From: Charina bottae
Lineage: Eukaryota; Chordata; Lepidosauria; Squamata; Charinaidae
Direction of reading: 5' to 3'
NCBI GenBank assembly: GCA_023362775.1
Contig: JALMGJ010000015.1
Location: forward strand, 10,437,501-10,501,500
Length of the DNA: 64,000 nt
Positions 44,740 to 55,990 of this stretch are shown here, one piece after another. A model generated the notes under the pieces. The model saw nothing but the letters and a program-made list of their open reading frames with translations. It made no database searches and had not been told where the DNA came from. Numbering within the stretch: position 1 is the first letter of the stretch; each line of letters opens with the position of its first letter. Made by a program: the position numbers and the translations under genes.

Positions 44740-46438
44740 AAACGTGTTCCACAGCCAATGTTCCTAAGTGTGGTGTCTCTTACTTAGATGATGCAGTCTG
44801 ATTTATTTTAATCTGCAATAAACAAAACTTGATACCGTTTTTGTCGGAGGGCAAAAAATCTTAACATTATATTAATTGTATTTTCTCCAAATTTGGCAGC
44901 TATTTTGCTTTCAAGGGAACATCAAAGTCATGGAAAATAAAATATTCACTTTACACCCAAATGTTAATATCTCTTCCTTGCACCAATGTGAAATACTGGG
45001 AGATATTTAAAGAGCTATTGAGGATAGCAGTAAACATGTAAAGTTCTTTCATTGCAAAGAATACTCAGTGCACTGAAATGTGGCTTGGCTCTCTCAGGTT
45101 TTTTTTGTACTTTTTAGCTTTTCCAATTTCCTTAGATGTTTTAGGAAAGTGATTTGAGGAAGATAGCTGAGGAATTTTACAAATCAAGTCCGTTTCTTTT
45201 GGATCTAAGAAAAGAGAGAGAGAGAGAATATCTGTCTTGGATTTATAAGGCCACCCAGCTCCATGACGATTCTATTACCATCAACAACAGTTTCAGCAGC
45301 TGTGAAAAATGAAATAGAACAGATAAATATGTGAATATATGCAGCATTTACATGGTTGGATTTTTCTTGATTTGCACATCCCTAACTATTATCTGGTTTG
45401 AGTGCTGTCCAGTTAGTAAACATTATTCTGGAGAAAGCACCATGAAATCTGTGTAGTTCTTCTCTTCCTAGTCCTTTCCTTCACTGCTCCCCTATTCTTT
45501 TCACCCTTCTAATTAGGTGGTAATGTCAGCATAATATCCATAAGTTACTGCCCTCTCAAAGGCTTTATTTTTTATATTTTTACATAATTTGTATAAATTA
45601 TATATAATTATTTTATATTTTTAATATTTAATATTTTATATAATTTTTATAAATTACTCATAAGGTAATATCCATAAGTTACTGCCCTCTCAAAATGCTT
45701 ACCCACCACCACTGCTGTGTAATTTTTCTTTCAATGGGTAAAGCAAATATAGATACTTGGAGACAAATAAAGAGAGTTTTTGACTATATGTTGGTTGCCC
45801 TGAAGGGTGTTTTTTATTTTTTGTTTTTTGTTCTTTTAGTCCAGGGAATAGGACAACCCAGCAAGTCTAATAACAGAAAAAATAATAATTTAAGACTGAA
45901 TATAAAAGACTAAAATGTGACCTGCATATAAAATATGTAAAAAAACAAAAACAAAAGCCCTCACTTATTGTCTTGCTTAATGCATATGCTGAAAGAACAC
46001 ACTGCTAAGCTAGAAAATGTCTACAAATTATTTTGGACACCACAACCAATAAAAAATTTATACAGACATAGAAAAGGAATTGTGTCACTGAATGTTTAAT
46101 TTTTGCAGTATTACCTGTGAGTAAATGGAAATGACATACTCTTCTCTGATTGTGGACTGTGAGTCAGAACACCTGGTTTCTTCATGCTAATTCATCTATT
46201 TGCTCAGTTTTTATCATAAAACTACACATCTGTCTCAATCCAGTTTCCAGACTAGCATATGGCATCCTTGTGTGTAAATGTCCCCAGGTAAAGAAAAGGT
46301 TAGGAACTGTATTCGTGTCCCCGTGTGTGTTTCTTCTACTTATTTTTCCACATTTTTTTTCTTTTCCTTTGATCTATTGAGCCAACAAACCAGAATTCCT
46401 TTACCTGGTGAATCACTGCTATTCCCACTTAAAAAACC
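44740..46438. other. AT-rich block, nothing coding recognised
   Basis: It holds a short (AG)n at 45215-45227 and a 29-bp duplication (next entry). Frames of 72-76 codons show no motifs. Confidence 0.45.
45532..45694. repeat. Exact 29-bp direct repeat flanking AT-only DNA
   Basis: The 29-bp sequence at 45532-45560 is repeated exactly at 45666-45694. The 105 bases between are almost pure A/T with many tata and ttta words. Either an AT-rich insertion generated an unusually long target duplication, or a local tandem duplication was followed by AT-repeat growth. Confidence 0.85.
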
Positions 46439-46446
46439 CTTTACAG

Positions 46447-46704
46447 TAGAGCTTTCCAAACTTTTCATGTTGGTGACACACTTTTTAGACATGCATCATT
46501 TCGCGACACCCTCTTACAGCAGGGCACAAGGCAGGCACTAGGACCTGCATGGAATCACAGCAGGTTTGGAGGCAGCAAGGCACAAGGCAGGCACTAGGAC
46601 CTGCACGGAATCACAGCAGGTTTGGAGGCAGCAGCAGCCGTGACACACCCAGACACTGCAGCCGACACACTAATGTGTCCCGACACACAGTTTGGAAAGC
46701 TCTG
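46447..46704 (+). mobile_element. Complete hAT-type MITE (258 bp) with 8-bp target duplication
   Basis: Ends are TAGAGCTTTCCAAACT and its near-complement AGTTTGGAAAGCTCTG. The 8-bp duplication ctttacag is at 46439-46446 and 46705-46712, the size made by hAT transposases. Inside is an exact-period tandem duplication of 56 bp (46523-46578 and 46579-46634). No transposase is encoded, so it depends on an enzyme from elsewhere. The same 3' end occurs at window bases 1-28. Frames of 60-92 codons across it are artefacts. Confidence 0.92.
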
Positions 46705-46712
46705 CTTTACAG

Positions 46713-48237
46713 TTTTGTTTGTTTATCTTGAGCTTGTCTTTTGCACCTTTTTTTATTTTTGTAGTTCATTCTTCTATATGTTGGCTTATTGGGAAAAAAA
46801 ACCCCTCTACTTTCTATACAGTTGTGCTTCTTGTCTGGATTACCTTGCAAGGTTCAAATCAGTCTACGAAAACTTACTCAGATCCTCATCTTCAAAATGA
46901 GTAGAAACTGTTTTGTTTGGGTGTCCGCAAGAATGTGAAAAGTCAGCAAGATAGTATGGTGGCGAGTGGGCAATTAACGTTTTAACTATAAATTGCCTAT
47001 CAATTATTTTTTTTCTTTTGACAGTAAACAGCTATAAATCATCTTTGAGTCACCTTTGTGACTCAGAGTCACACTTATTGGTTTGTGTTAATTAGCCCTC
47101 CATTGTCCAATTCGTAATTTGTGTATGCTTTATGAGACCCTAAATGGTGGATGGGAAATGTCTATATGCTCTTTTCTGAAGGAGCATCTGTTGATCAAGT
47201 TATCAATATATTGCTCTTAATGTAAATGTTAATCAAACTGTGTGGAAGAAGGAAGAAGTTGGCAGTGAGATAAAAAATAGAATCTTTTCCTGTTGAATTG
47301 CAAATATGAACAATGCATGGCATTTGATAAGAGGAAAGGTACGTCTCATTTCACTGTCAACTGTGAAGTGTCCCCCACTCTATTGGGATACCAAAATGAC
47401 TTCAGATCTGCTCCTCTGATTAGTGTAATTTCATTCCACTTACTCTATGGTGAAATATGAGGACTTTCCTTAGAAAACCACATAATTCTTCAGCACATTT
47501 GAAAAGAACTTAGGGGGCTCTAACATGTCTGGTTCATAACAGTTGTCAATATTGTCTAAATGGGCAATCTTATTTTTTTTAAAGGCACTGGCTGGAGAGG
47601 GTTAAGATGAGACACAAACAGGAACTGAAAAGCAATTTCTACTTGCTATAAAGCTACTTTCTTATGGTTGCCTCCTTGGTGGTAGAAGAGGACATGGAAG
47701 CCACTGAACCCATTGACAATGCCCTAGCCAAAGGACTGAAGATGAAGCACTAAAACATACTTGAGTTGTGCATCTTCAGATTGATCATGATTCTCTCGGG
47801 CAACCTCTGATCCTATGGGAGTGGTGGCAATGGCAAGTTGAATATAAAAAATCTGGAAGATTCAGACGCTCCAGTTTCAGAGAATAAGTCTATGCAAATA
47901 AAAATCTACTCAGATATTTCTGTTTGTTCCCATGCAGCCTTGATCTTGAATCAAACTAATACACCTCAGCTGGGTTGGAGTGAGGTCTGTGACCTTTACT
48001 ATAAAACTCTCCATTTGAAAACTAGCCAGTATTGGAAATAATGCTTGTATTTCTGTGACGAGTAATTTTAATTACTGCTTCTGAACCCTCTGCTATACTC
48101 CTTGAACTTCGAACTGGTTTGTTTCTGATCCTTGCTTTTTCTCACGTTCCTCAGAACTGCATTTCATTAACCTGCTTGTACTGACTTATTGAACTGCTTC
48201 TTGATTTTCCCCCTTGCTTGACTGTGTGTGTGTGCGC
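46713..48237. other. No recognised feature
   Basis: AT-rich, unique-looking sequence; a short (TG)n/(CA)n run lies at about 48221-48247 at its end. Confidence 0.45.
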
Positions 48238-48460
48238 GCACACACATATTCCTTTGAGTCAGCCTTGACTTCTGGATACTATATGGACAAATCCATACAG
48301 TTTTCATGGCAACATTTTTCAGAAGTGGTATGTCATTGCATTCTTTCTAAAGCTGAAAGAGAGTGACTGGCCCAAGTGCTGGCCTAAGACAGGACCAGAA
48401 CTTACTGTCCAGGTTTCTATCCCTGTTCCTTTAACCACGACACCAAACTGGTTCTCCTTT
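48238..48460 (-). mobile_element. tRNA-derived SINE (ggtgtngtggtt type), diverged copy
   Basis: Reverse reading: gaaccagtttggtgtcgtgg (A-box region), a degenerate B box, then cagtcactctctttcagc and a Bov-B-like end around gtatccagaagtcaaggctg. It is homologous to 51165-51375, same orientation. Divergence is high and no target duplication is evident. Confidence 0.75.
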
Positions 48461-48692
48461 GTTTGATTTACTAATTTTTAATAGATAATCTGAGAAGACC
48501 CTACATCTATGACTACACTTTTACCTATCATCTTAGCTTCCAAACTAAGAAAGCACCATCTCCCAGAAAAAAAAAGGCAGGCCAACAGAACAACAACAAG
48601 GAATGAGATGAGATGGGGCAAGGGAGAACCTTGGTATTCCTCATCCAAGTTCCAGCCAGAGCCCACAGTACTGATACAATGTCTAGCTAGGG

Positions 48693-49010
48693 CAGGGTTT
48701 CTCAATCAGGGTTCCGTGAAACCCTAGGGTTCCGTGAGAGGTCACTAGGGTTTCCATGGGAGATCACAATTAATTTAAAAAATTATTTCAAATTCAGGCA
48801 ACTTCATATTAAAGAGATAAGTTTCATTCTATATTTTTAGTTTAAGAAGACTGTTAATGCATAAACTGTATACAGGCCTACACGTGAAATGAATATAATA
48901 ATTTTTTAACTTCTGGCCTACAGTATATTTGAGCCTGAATATGCAGGGGTTCCCCAAAGCCTGAAAAATATTTCAAGGGTTCCTCCAGGGTCAAAAAGTT
49001 GAGAAAGGCT
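48693..49010 (+). repeat. Interspersed repeat Y, copy 2 (probably hAT-derived)
   Basis: It starts cagggtttctcaatcagg and ends gttgagaaaggct, which are short inverted ends. It aligns with 28298-28592 throughout. The 72- and 75-codon frames overlapping its left border are not genes. Confidence 0.78.
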
Positions 49011-49740
49011 ATGCTATGGTGAAGATAGCCTTAACTATCTTTCAAAATCATTGGCCATAAATTATATCAAGCCAGCATGTAGTTTCTTTGCTTTTGACTT
49101 CCCTAGGTATTTAAATCTATCAAAGTCAATTGAAGCATGGGTGGACATTATTTGAGTGCTGCTCCTAATATTTTCTTGAGAAGGGGATGCAGGTGTCAAA
49201 TGCTTGGAGCCACATTAAAACTATGGGTAGGATTGTTTTGCTATTTTGTTTTGTTTTGTTTTAAATGTGATATGCCTATTTTAGAACAGATATTACAATT
49301 TTATTTTTTTCCCCAATTGGTGGGGAATTATGCTGTCAGTTTTCAGAGTCACCTTTGTGAGATAGCTTGAATCAATTGAATCAATCAATCAATCAATCAA
49401 TGATAGAGCAGACCTACTATGGTCACAAAAAGTAGCCTAGTGAAAATTGGTTGGCAATCCCTTTATTATGGCTTAAGGTGATGAGTGGTCCAGGTAATTT
49501 TGGATTGTTCAGCAAAATTAAGTTTAAAAAACCACTAGGTTTAGGGAAATCACATACACACACCCACACCCACCAATCATCTTCTGGTTTGGATCCAGCA
49601 GAGCCAATTAACCTAGTATGGTATTTCTCTTGCATAGTTTGACTAGTTTGGATAAACTTTCATGTTTTAACATAATTTTAAAATAATGCATATTTTATCT
49701 GTATGCAGAATATACACTCTTATCATATATAGATATTTAT
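49011..49740. other. No recognised feature; small (AATC)n
   Basis: A short (AATC)n array is at about 49372-49400 and a (CA)n-like stretch at 49553-49572. Otherwise unique-looking. Confidence 0.45.
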
Positions 49741-50045
49741 TTATTTATTAATCAAATTTATCACCGCCCATAATAGACTGGATGGATGGATGGATGGATG
49801 GATGGATGTGTGTGTGCGCACATGTGTGTGCGCACTCGGGGCTGTGACTCCTAAGCTGGGAGAGTGGCTCCAACAGATCCCAGGAGCAACATCAGAGCTC
49901 TCTGACCAGAAGAGTGCAGTGCTAGGAACAGCTAAGATACTGCACAGAACCCTCAAACTCCCAGGCCTCTGGTAGAGGACCCAAGGTTGACGAAGACACA
50001 TACCACCCATAGGGGTGAGAAGGGAATACACACACACACACACTT
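49741..50045 (-). repeat. L2-type tail fragment plus unclassified repeat, with (GGAT)n and (AC)n
   Basis: The left end (49741-49771) is a reversed L2-like tail (accgccca, (TTTA)n). It is followed by (GGAT)n at 49781-49807, alternating TG/CG DNA (49807-49837), then a GC-richer part (49840-50020) that reads on the minus strand like a LINE 3' region, and (AC)n at 50027-50043. I recognise the style of the GC-rich part but not its family. Confidence 0.5.
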
Positions 50046-50751
50046 ATACAGGAATTCTGTATACATTTGTACAGGTATACCGATTTTCCAGATTAATGTT
50101 GAAGCATATGGTGAGTAGAAGTGGGTATGAACACATTCTTTATAATGCAGTGTTTATAAAATCCAAACCAGTCAATTTTTTCCACAGATGTAAAATCAAC
50201 AACAAGCGATCATTGAGTTCTGTATTATTAAAAATAGCTTCATTGAGCTGCAACATTTAATCAATTAATTGCTTAAATTAATCACTTAAAGAACTTTGAC
50301 AGCATAATCCAATACCTGTCTTTTTGGAATTAAATACTTGAATTTGGGGGTTATAGTCCTAGATAAGTGGCGGGGTGGGTGGGGTGGAGGATAGGATTGC
50401 AAATTTAATCAACTAAATATGTGTCCCTAATTAATGAAGCAATGGAGGGGGTAATTTATTTGTGATACAAGTGTTTAGCAAAACTACTGATATAAGAAAA
50501 ATATTAGCATCATCCCCCAGCTTTCCCCTTTTCATGGGAGAAATTGGAAATAACTCCTAGGGTTTCTGCTATAGTGCATTATAGGAAAAAATCACTATAA
50601 GAAAAGTATGTTTATTTTATTCAGAATTTAGAGCTTATTTATCCCATACATATATGTCAATAAGTAAATAAAGTTAGGAAACAACATGAAAAAAAGGAAA
50701 CCGTTTCTTGCTCTAGAATGGTTTGGAGGTCTTACGTACAGTATATGCAAA
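50046..50751. other. No recognised feature
   Basis: AT-rich, unique-looking sequence. Confidence 0.45.
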
Positions 50752-50952
50752 TCTTGTTGTTTATTCGTTCAGTTGCTTCCGACTCTTCATGACTTCATGG
50801 ACCAGCCCACACCAGAGCTTCCTGTTGGCCGTCACCACCCCCAGCTCCCCCAAGGTCAAGTCCGTCACCTCCAGAATATCGTCCATCCATCTTGCCCTTG
50901 GTCGGCCCCTCTTCCTTTTGCCTTCCACTTTCCCTAGCATCAGCATCAGCAT
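50752..50952 (-). mobile_element. Bov-B LINE 3' end (ORF2 C-terminus)
   Basis: Minus-strand translation of 50761-50958 contains GKVEGKRKRGRPRARWMDDI, then LEVTDLTLGELG and HEVMKSRKQLNE, the hallmark C-terminal block of Bov-B ORF2. The copy is 5'-truncated and has lost most of ORF2. Bov-B LINEs mobilise Sauria-type SINEs, several of which are in this window. This element family is known for horizontal transfer between squamates and ruminants. Confidence 0.9.
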
Positions 50953-51164
50953 ATGCAAGTCTACACCTGTTAATTTGTAAACAGCTAAAGTTCATATGAT
51001 GAATCTTGCTAGATGAGGCATCTGGCTATTATACCTTTACTGTAGCAATTGCACTATCACTAAGCTACTGAGCCACATTTGTTATTTTGCTTTTGAACAT
51101 AAGATCCTTCAAGGGTAAAGATTAGTACAGTCATCATAGGAGACCTTGTGTCATTGTGCCAGGA

Positions 51165-51375
51165 AAATGTGTGCCTTCAAGTCAGTCTTGACTCCTGGGG
51201 ACTGCCTGGATAAGGTTTCTTTTGCAACATTTTTGGAAGTGGTTTGCCGTTGCCACCTTCTTACGGCTGAGAGAGAATGACTGGCCCAAAGTCACTCAGC
51301 TGGCTTTGTACCTAAGGTGGGACTAGAACTTACAGCCTCCTGGATTCTAACCACTACACCAAATTGGCTCTTCAC
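51165..51375 (-). mobile_element. tRNA-derived SINE (ggtgtagtggtt type)
   Basis: Reverse reading: agagccaatttggtgtagtg (A-box region), gttctagtcccacctta (B-box position), gagtgactttgggccagtca, ggcaacggcaaaccacttcc, then an end with ccaggagtcaagactgactt. It is the better preserved of two copies (the other at 48238-48460). Confidence 0.82.
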
Positions 51376-51749
51376 TGTACCAAAACTCACCAGGTATTCT
51401 GTAGTGGTACCTACACTCTAAAATGCTCATCCTTCTGAAATCCACTTGGTGCTTACTATTACATTTCTGGTTCCCTCTTGACCCAGGCTTTCCCTGTATG
51501 ACTTTGCTCCTGATCTGATTGGCTTTCTTTCCTCCCCTGCCTTTTTACTGAGTGTTTTAATATCTTAATTTATTATTTTTATTATGATATTTTAATAATT
51601 TGCATTGTAAGTCTCTTCAAAGTATGATTCCCTGGAAAATTGTATGGCAAAGATATTCTTTCCCACATCTTTTTGCTTGGTTTTGTGAGATGATCCAGAT
51701 GTACTGTGTCCAGTGCTTGAAGCCTCCTCCCACACCCACCTTTGTTTAA
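51376..51749. other. No recognised feature
   Basis: Unique-looking sequence between a SINE and a MITE. Confidence 0.45.
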
Positions 51750-51757
51750 GCTAAAGC

Positions 51758-51985
51758 TAGGCTGACCATACATCCCGTTTTGAATGGGACAGTCCCGTTA
51801 TTTTAACATTTTCATTTTGTTCTGGACAAAATCTCCATTTTGTCCTGTTTTCAAAGTTTGTGTACGCCTGCACACCTACCTGCATGCCTGCCTGTGTGCC
51901 AGCGTGCCCGCGCATGCACGTGCACGCCTGCGTGCCTGTGCATGTTAGGGTCCGGTTTTCGTCTCAAGGAAATATGGTCAGCCTA
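51758..51985 (+). mobile_element. Complete hAT-type MITE (228 bp) with 8-bp target duplication
   Basis: Ends are TAGGCTGACCATA and TATGGTCAGCCTA, a perfect 13-bp inverted repeat. The 8-bp duplication gctaaagc lies at 51750-51757 and 51986-51993. The shared 5' region has cccgttttgaatgggacagt-like blocks as in 23896-24349. The centre (51860-51945) is GC-rich with repeated gcctgcg/gtgcctg words and alternating purine-pyrimidine runs, unlike the cargo of the other copy. No transposase is encoded. Confidence 0.92.
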
Positions 51986-51993
51986 GCTAAAGC

Positions 51994-53386
51994 TCTTTTG
52001 CACTGCAGCCAAAAGTTTTTGAAAAGGTGAATTTGTTTTGTCATGGGAAAGTTTGATTACCTCTGTAAAATCAGGCTCATAGAGTTGGTGCCCTGTTCAT
52101 AGAACAGGCATCTCCCACCTCCACTATATCTTTGATAGGGAAAAATAAAATATAAGATATATAATATAGGATTAGCTACAGTTGAAGAATATTATAAGAA
52201 TTATTTGAAGCCAGTTCTTTCTGAACTTTGCAGAAAAGTGAAGTGGTAATTACCATCAACTTAATTTTGACCTTCAGATGTGCCTCCAAGGGTAATTAAG
52301 CATAGATCAAAATGTTATTTTTGTAAGCATCATGTTGAATAAAAACATTTTTGTTTTGAAAGCCAAGTTACCATTACATCCCGAACATTATATTTGTGGC
52401 TGTTACCTCACAGAAGATACTTAATGTAGCTCTTGAAGCATATGCATATATAATATACAATTCATGCAATTTTCATAAACTCGTCTCTGCTGACTCTTTT
52501 CTAATACCTCTCTGAAGAAACGTTGGCATCATTCTTCATTTATTTTGCATGCTGCTTACACCCACTGTGGATAAACATGAAATAAAATTCTGGAGGTAAG
52601 AACAGTTACCTTTCTTAAGCCTTGCTTAGCATGGAATAAATATACATAATGCAAACTATCCATTGTAGAGTTTTGGATTTATGTGTGGTAATATTTTTTT
52701 TAAAGATAATTATTGCTATATTAATATATTCACTGGAAAATGGATTGTAATCTATTGTTCAATAGCAAATGCATCTTCTTCTTAAATGAACATAGTTCAA
52801 GCCAAACTAATCGGTGTAATATTAACAACTAATGGAAATACATTCTACAAGATAGTTTACTACTGCTATCTATAATAATAGAACCCAGATTCCAAACAAT
52901 GTTGATGGGATCTGTTAGTTATTATTTTATTGGTGGATGGACTCATTTTCAAATATTTCTGTCCTAATTTTCCATTATGAAACGCTTGCCAAAACCAGGT
53001 TTAATAACATATACAATATTATAAGGTTGGAAATAATGTTTTCTTAATAGCTTTCAATAAGATAGGTTATAAAATCAGTTATTATTTTTTGAAAGGTATT
53101 ATCACAATATTTTCACCATCGAAAGGTGGTTTGAAAAAAAATCTATCGCCATTTTATATTTTATATTTTCTGTTTATATTTTGTGTTGTATATTATGTTT
53201 TACCCTTTTTTATTTTTAATAGAATTTTATTAAAAAATATAATTGCAATGATAAAAATACTAAAAAAAACTAAAAAAAGAAAAAATAGAAGGTTCAGAAA
53301 AGAAAAATGGGAAAAAAATAGAAAAGAAAGAAAAAACAAGAATATAGTAAAGGTTACTTAAGGTTTACCAGAGATAACAACATATC
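51994..53386. other. No recognised feature
   Basis: AT-rich block; 53220-53340 is A-rich on the plus strand and gives a Lys/Arg-rich 90-codon frame (53089-53361), which is low-complexity and not credible as a gene. Confidence 0.45.
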
Positions 53387-53633
53387 TGTCAGGGAAATTT
53401 GGCGAAGAAACAACTCTGAGTCAAAGTTCAACTCTAGTATCTTTACTGTTTCTACCATACACAGAACCTTGCCAGACTAAAGGTTGCTAAACTGAGCTAA
53501 GGGGAAAATACCCTTGGGAATCTAGGGCGGAACTACCTAACTTTCTTCCTCCCCTCCCCCACTCTCTAAGCTGTGCGAATGCTAATCAGCCTGGAATGCG
53601 CTCTCTACCCCCTGAGTTCCCAGCTCCATAACA
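53387..53633 (-). mobile_element. Solo LTR (247 bp) with 5-bp target duplication
   Basis: On the minus strand it starts TGTTATGG and ends CCCTGACA, TG...CA as LTRs do. The 5-bp repeat atatc flanks it at 53382-53386 and 53634-53638. The body is GC-richer than the flanks. The internal region is gone. Its ends differ from those of the solo LTR at 43924-44253, so it is another family. Confidence 0.8.
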
Positions 53634-53638
53634 ATATC

Positions 53639-54100
53639 TATTTTAACCTTGATCAAATAAACCAAGTTTATATTCCTTCCTTTTACTTTTAACAATCTTG
53701 ACCATTAATCCCTTTAAATAATGTCCTAGAACTTGATTTCATTTTTTCTTTGTCCCTTCTCATGAGATTCTTCAAAAGTTTAACAAGCCTCTTTTGTAAA
53801 TCCATTGTAGGAAGTATGCGAACTTAATGTCCTTTCAAAGGTGCCGACCACAGTTTGAGCAAGATGGCTATTCCCTCATCTCCCAGAGTTCTAAACCTGC
53901 CAGAGATTGCTGTCTTGCAGTCTCCTTATGAGAAGCAACTGTCTGGAACACATGTGGGCAATCTCAAGTCCTCTCCTTGTCTGGAGAGGAATTATGAAGA
54001 GCCAGTCGACTTGCTGGATCTTCATTCTGCTATGATCGTTGGCTCCACTTTTTGTGGAGCCATCTACAGTTTGCCATTTCTTCCCTGGAAGTCCCCCGTT
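53639..54100. other. No recognised feature
   Basis: The 99-codon plus frame at 53855-54154 runs into an L2-type tail, and no splice or promoter context supports it. An 84-codon frame opposes it. I call neither a gene. Confidence 0.4.
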
Positions 54101-54207
54101 TTTACCCTTTTGGGATTTATTATTTGTTTTTATGCTGTATGCCACCCAGAGTAACAGTATTTGAATTGCTTGGCATTATAAATTATATACATACATACAT
54201 ACATACA

Positions 54208-54235
<28 letters not shown>
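54101..54235 (+). repeat. L2-type 3' tail with (ATAC)n microsatellite
   Basis: A T-rich UTR leads to tatgccacccagagtaacag, then attgcttggcattataaatt, then (ATAC)n at 54187-54235. The simple repeat again sits at the tail position. A short (AC)n follows at 54249-54262. Confidence 0.7.
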
Positions 54236-54238
<3 letters not shown>

Positions 54239-54281
54239 TCACGCATGCACACACACACACATACATACATTCTGTATATAT

Positions 54282-54600
54282 GGGGGCGTGATGGCTCAGT
54301 GGTTAAGACGCCAGGCTTGTCAATTGGAAGGTTGGTGGTTTGAGATCTGAGCGCCGCGTGATGGAGTGAGTTCCCGCACTCACCCCAGCTCTTGCCAACC
54401 TAGCAATTCGAAAGCATGCAAATGCAAGTAGATAAATAGGCACCACTTCGGTGGGAAGGTAACAGAGTTCCGTGCACGTCATGCCGGCCACATGACCGCA
54501 TAAGCATCTTTGGACAGTGCTGGCTCTTCAGCTAAGAAACGGAGATGAGCATTGCCCCCTAGAGTTGGACACGGCTGTGCAGGGGAAAACCTTTACCTTT
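54282..54600 (+). mobile_element. Sauria-type SINE
   Basis: It begins gggggcgtgatggctcagtg (A box TGGCTCAGTGG) with a degenerate B box (ggtttgagatctg). The body shares gcaagtagataaatagg and accacttcggtgggaaggta with the copies at 28656 and 37410. It ends in a Bov-B-like gagttggacacggctgtgca and aacctttaccttt, which passes into (TTTA)n. Frames inside are SINE-derived. Confidence 0.93.
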
Positions 54601-54642
54601 TATTTATTTATTTATTTATTTATGCACACACACACACACACA
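54601..54642. repeat. (TTTA)n(CA)n microsatellite
   Basis: About six TTTA units followed by about nine CA units, directly at the end of the Sauria SINE. Confidence 0.85.
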
Positions 54643-54945
54643 ATGAGCCTCATGTGTCACAGAGTGGTAGGCGGCAGTACTGCAACCAAAACTCTCCCCA
54701 CGACCTGAGTTCGATCCCAGCGGAAGTTGGTTTCTCAGGTAGCCAGCTCGGGTCAACTCAGCCTTCCATCCTTCCAAGGTCTGTAAAATGAGTACCCAGC
54801 TAAGCTGACGGAAAGGTAATCATGACTGGGGAAGGGAATGGCAAACCACCCCGCTATAAGTCTGCCTAGAAAACATCAGCGAAAGCGGCATCCCTCCAAA
54901 GGGTCAGTAATGACTCGGTGCTTGCACAGAGGACCTTTCACTTTC
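54643..54945 (+). mobile_element. tRNA-derived SINE, second type (related tail ending in cctttc)
   Basis: The head (about 54646-54725) has an A-box-like agagtggtaggcgg and a B box gagttcgatcccag. The body reads ctgtaaaatgagtacccagc, ggcaaaccaccccgctataa, cagcgaaagcggcatccctc, and ends gtgcttgcacagaggacctt. It abuts the Sauria SINE through a microsatellite. A 5'-truncated relative is at 57308-57531. Confidence 0.85.
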
Positions 54946-55849
54946 ATATATATATATATAATCTTCAACAGAAAGTAGAGTAAGGGAGTTTCTCTGAGTT
55001 GGTATTCCATATTCCTGGAATGGAACCACAAAAAGAAACTGTTCACCTTACTGTAGGTAAATTCAGCAAGTTCACAAAGATTGTTGTTTATCATGTGTGT
55101 GAAATTGTCCATTGAAACAAGCAAGGACAGCAAAATGTGTGATTACTCATTCCAAAATAGGAACAGCAGATCTGTCATTCTTGATTTTTCTTAATTTTCC
55201 AACCTTAAGGTCCATTCTGTCCCATTTTCATATCATATGCAGTTTCCTTTTTAAAAGGCCTGGATGAAAAGTTATACAAGTATTCATGTGCATTTATCCT
55301 AATTTATGCAGTACTGTATATAGTTTCCCATATTAAATGAATTAAGTGTGTCCATTTCCTAATGTTTGCATTTTTTCCAACAATTTCCCAATAAACCTTA
55401 TTTTAGGGATATTATTAGTGACAAACAGCATCACAACATTTAGGTAGTTGTTTAACCTTCCCCAATATGACAATGTTTCCCCATCTGATCCTTTCCCAGT
55501 GCAGTTGACTTCATCTCCAGAATTCCCAGCCAATTTTCCATTGGAGTTAAAGTCAAATATATCTGGGAAGCAACAGAGGGGAGAAAATATCTCTGTTGAT
55601 TTAGATGAAATAGATAAATTGACAGTAGAAGACTGAATTTCTCTCTCCCTGTTTATCACACAGATTTTCAAATAATTAGCATGTAAATTATTTAATTATT
55701 ATTGTGCTTTCACTGCATTATTTGCTGTAGAATGATGCAATACCCAATGGATTGCAAATATGTTGCTTCTTTATTCCTTTCTTCTTAAAAATCTGAATTT
55801 TTTTTTAATCTGAGGGGGCCAAAGTAGGTGTTTATTTAAAGTTATTATA
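54946..55849. other. No recognised feature
   Basis: A short (AT)n at 54945-54960 follows the SINE. The 109-codon minus frame (55342-55671) and the 62-codon plus frame opposite it show no known motif. Confidence 0.4.
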
Positions 55850-55990
55850 GGGACTTGATTTAATTTAGTTTATTCAATTTAGATACCACACAACTTCAGA
55901 ACTACTCTGGGCAGCTCACAGTATAATGGACAAAATAAAATACAATATGAATAAGTGGTAAAAATAAGTAAGAACAAATAGCAGTAAAAA
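55850..55990 (-). repeat. L2-type 3' end fragment
   Basis: In reverse it reads tactgtgagctgcccagagt, then gtgtggtatctaaattgaat, aaactaaattaaat. This is the diverged L2-like tail. Its 5' limit is uncertain. Confidence 0.6.

Noticed and set aside
53089..53361. Lys/Arg-rich 90-codon frame
   Set aside because: It comes from an A-rich low-complexity tract.
53855..54154. 99-codon frame with hydrophobic C-terminus
   Set aside because: It runs into an L2-type 3' tail, and an 84-codon frame lies opposite, so it is chance.
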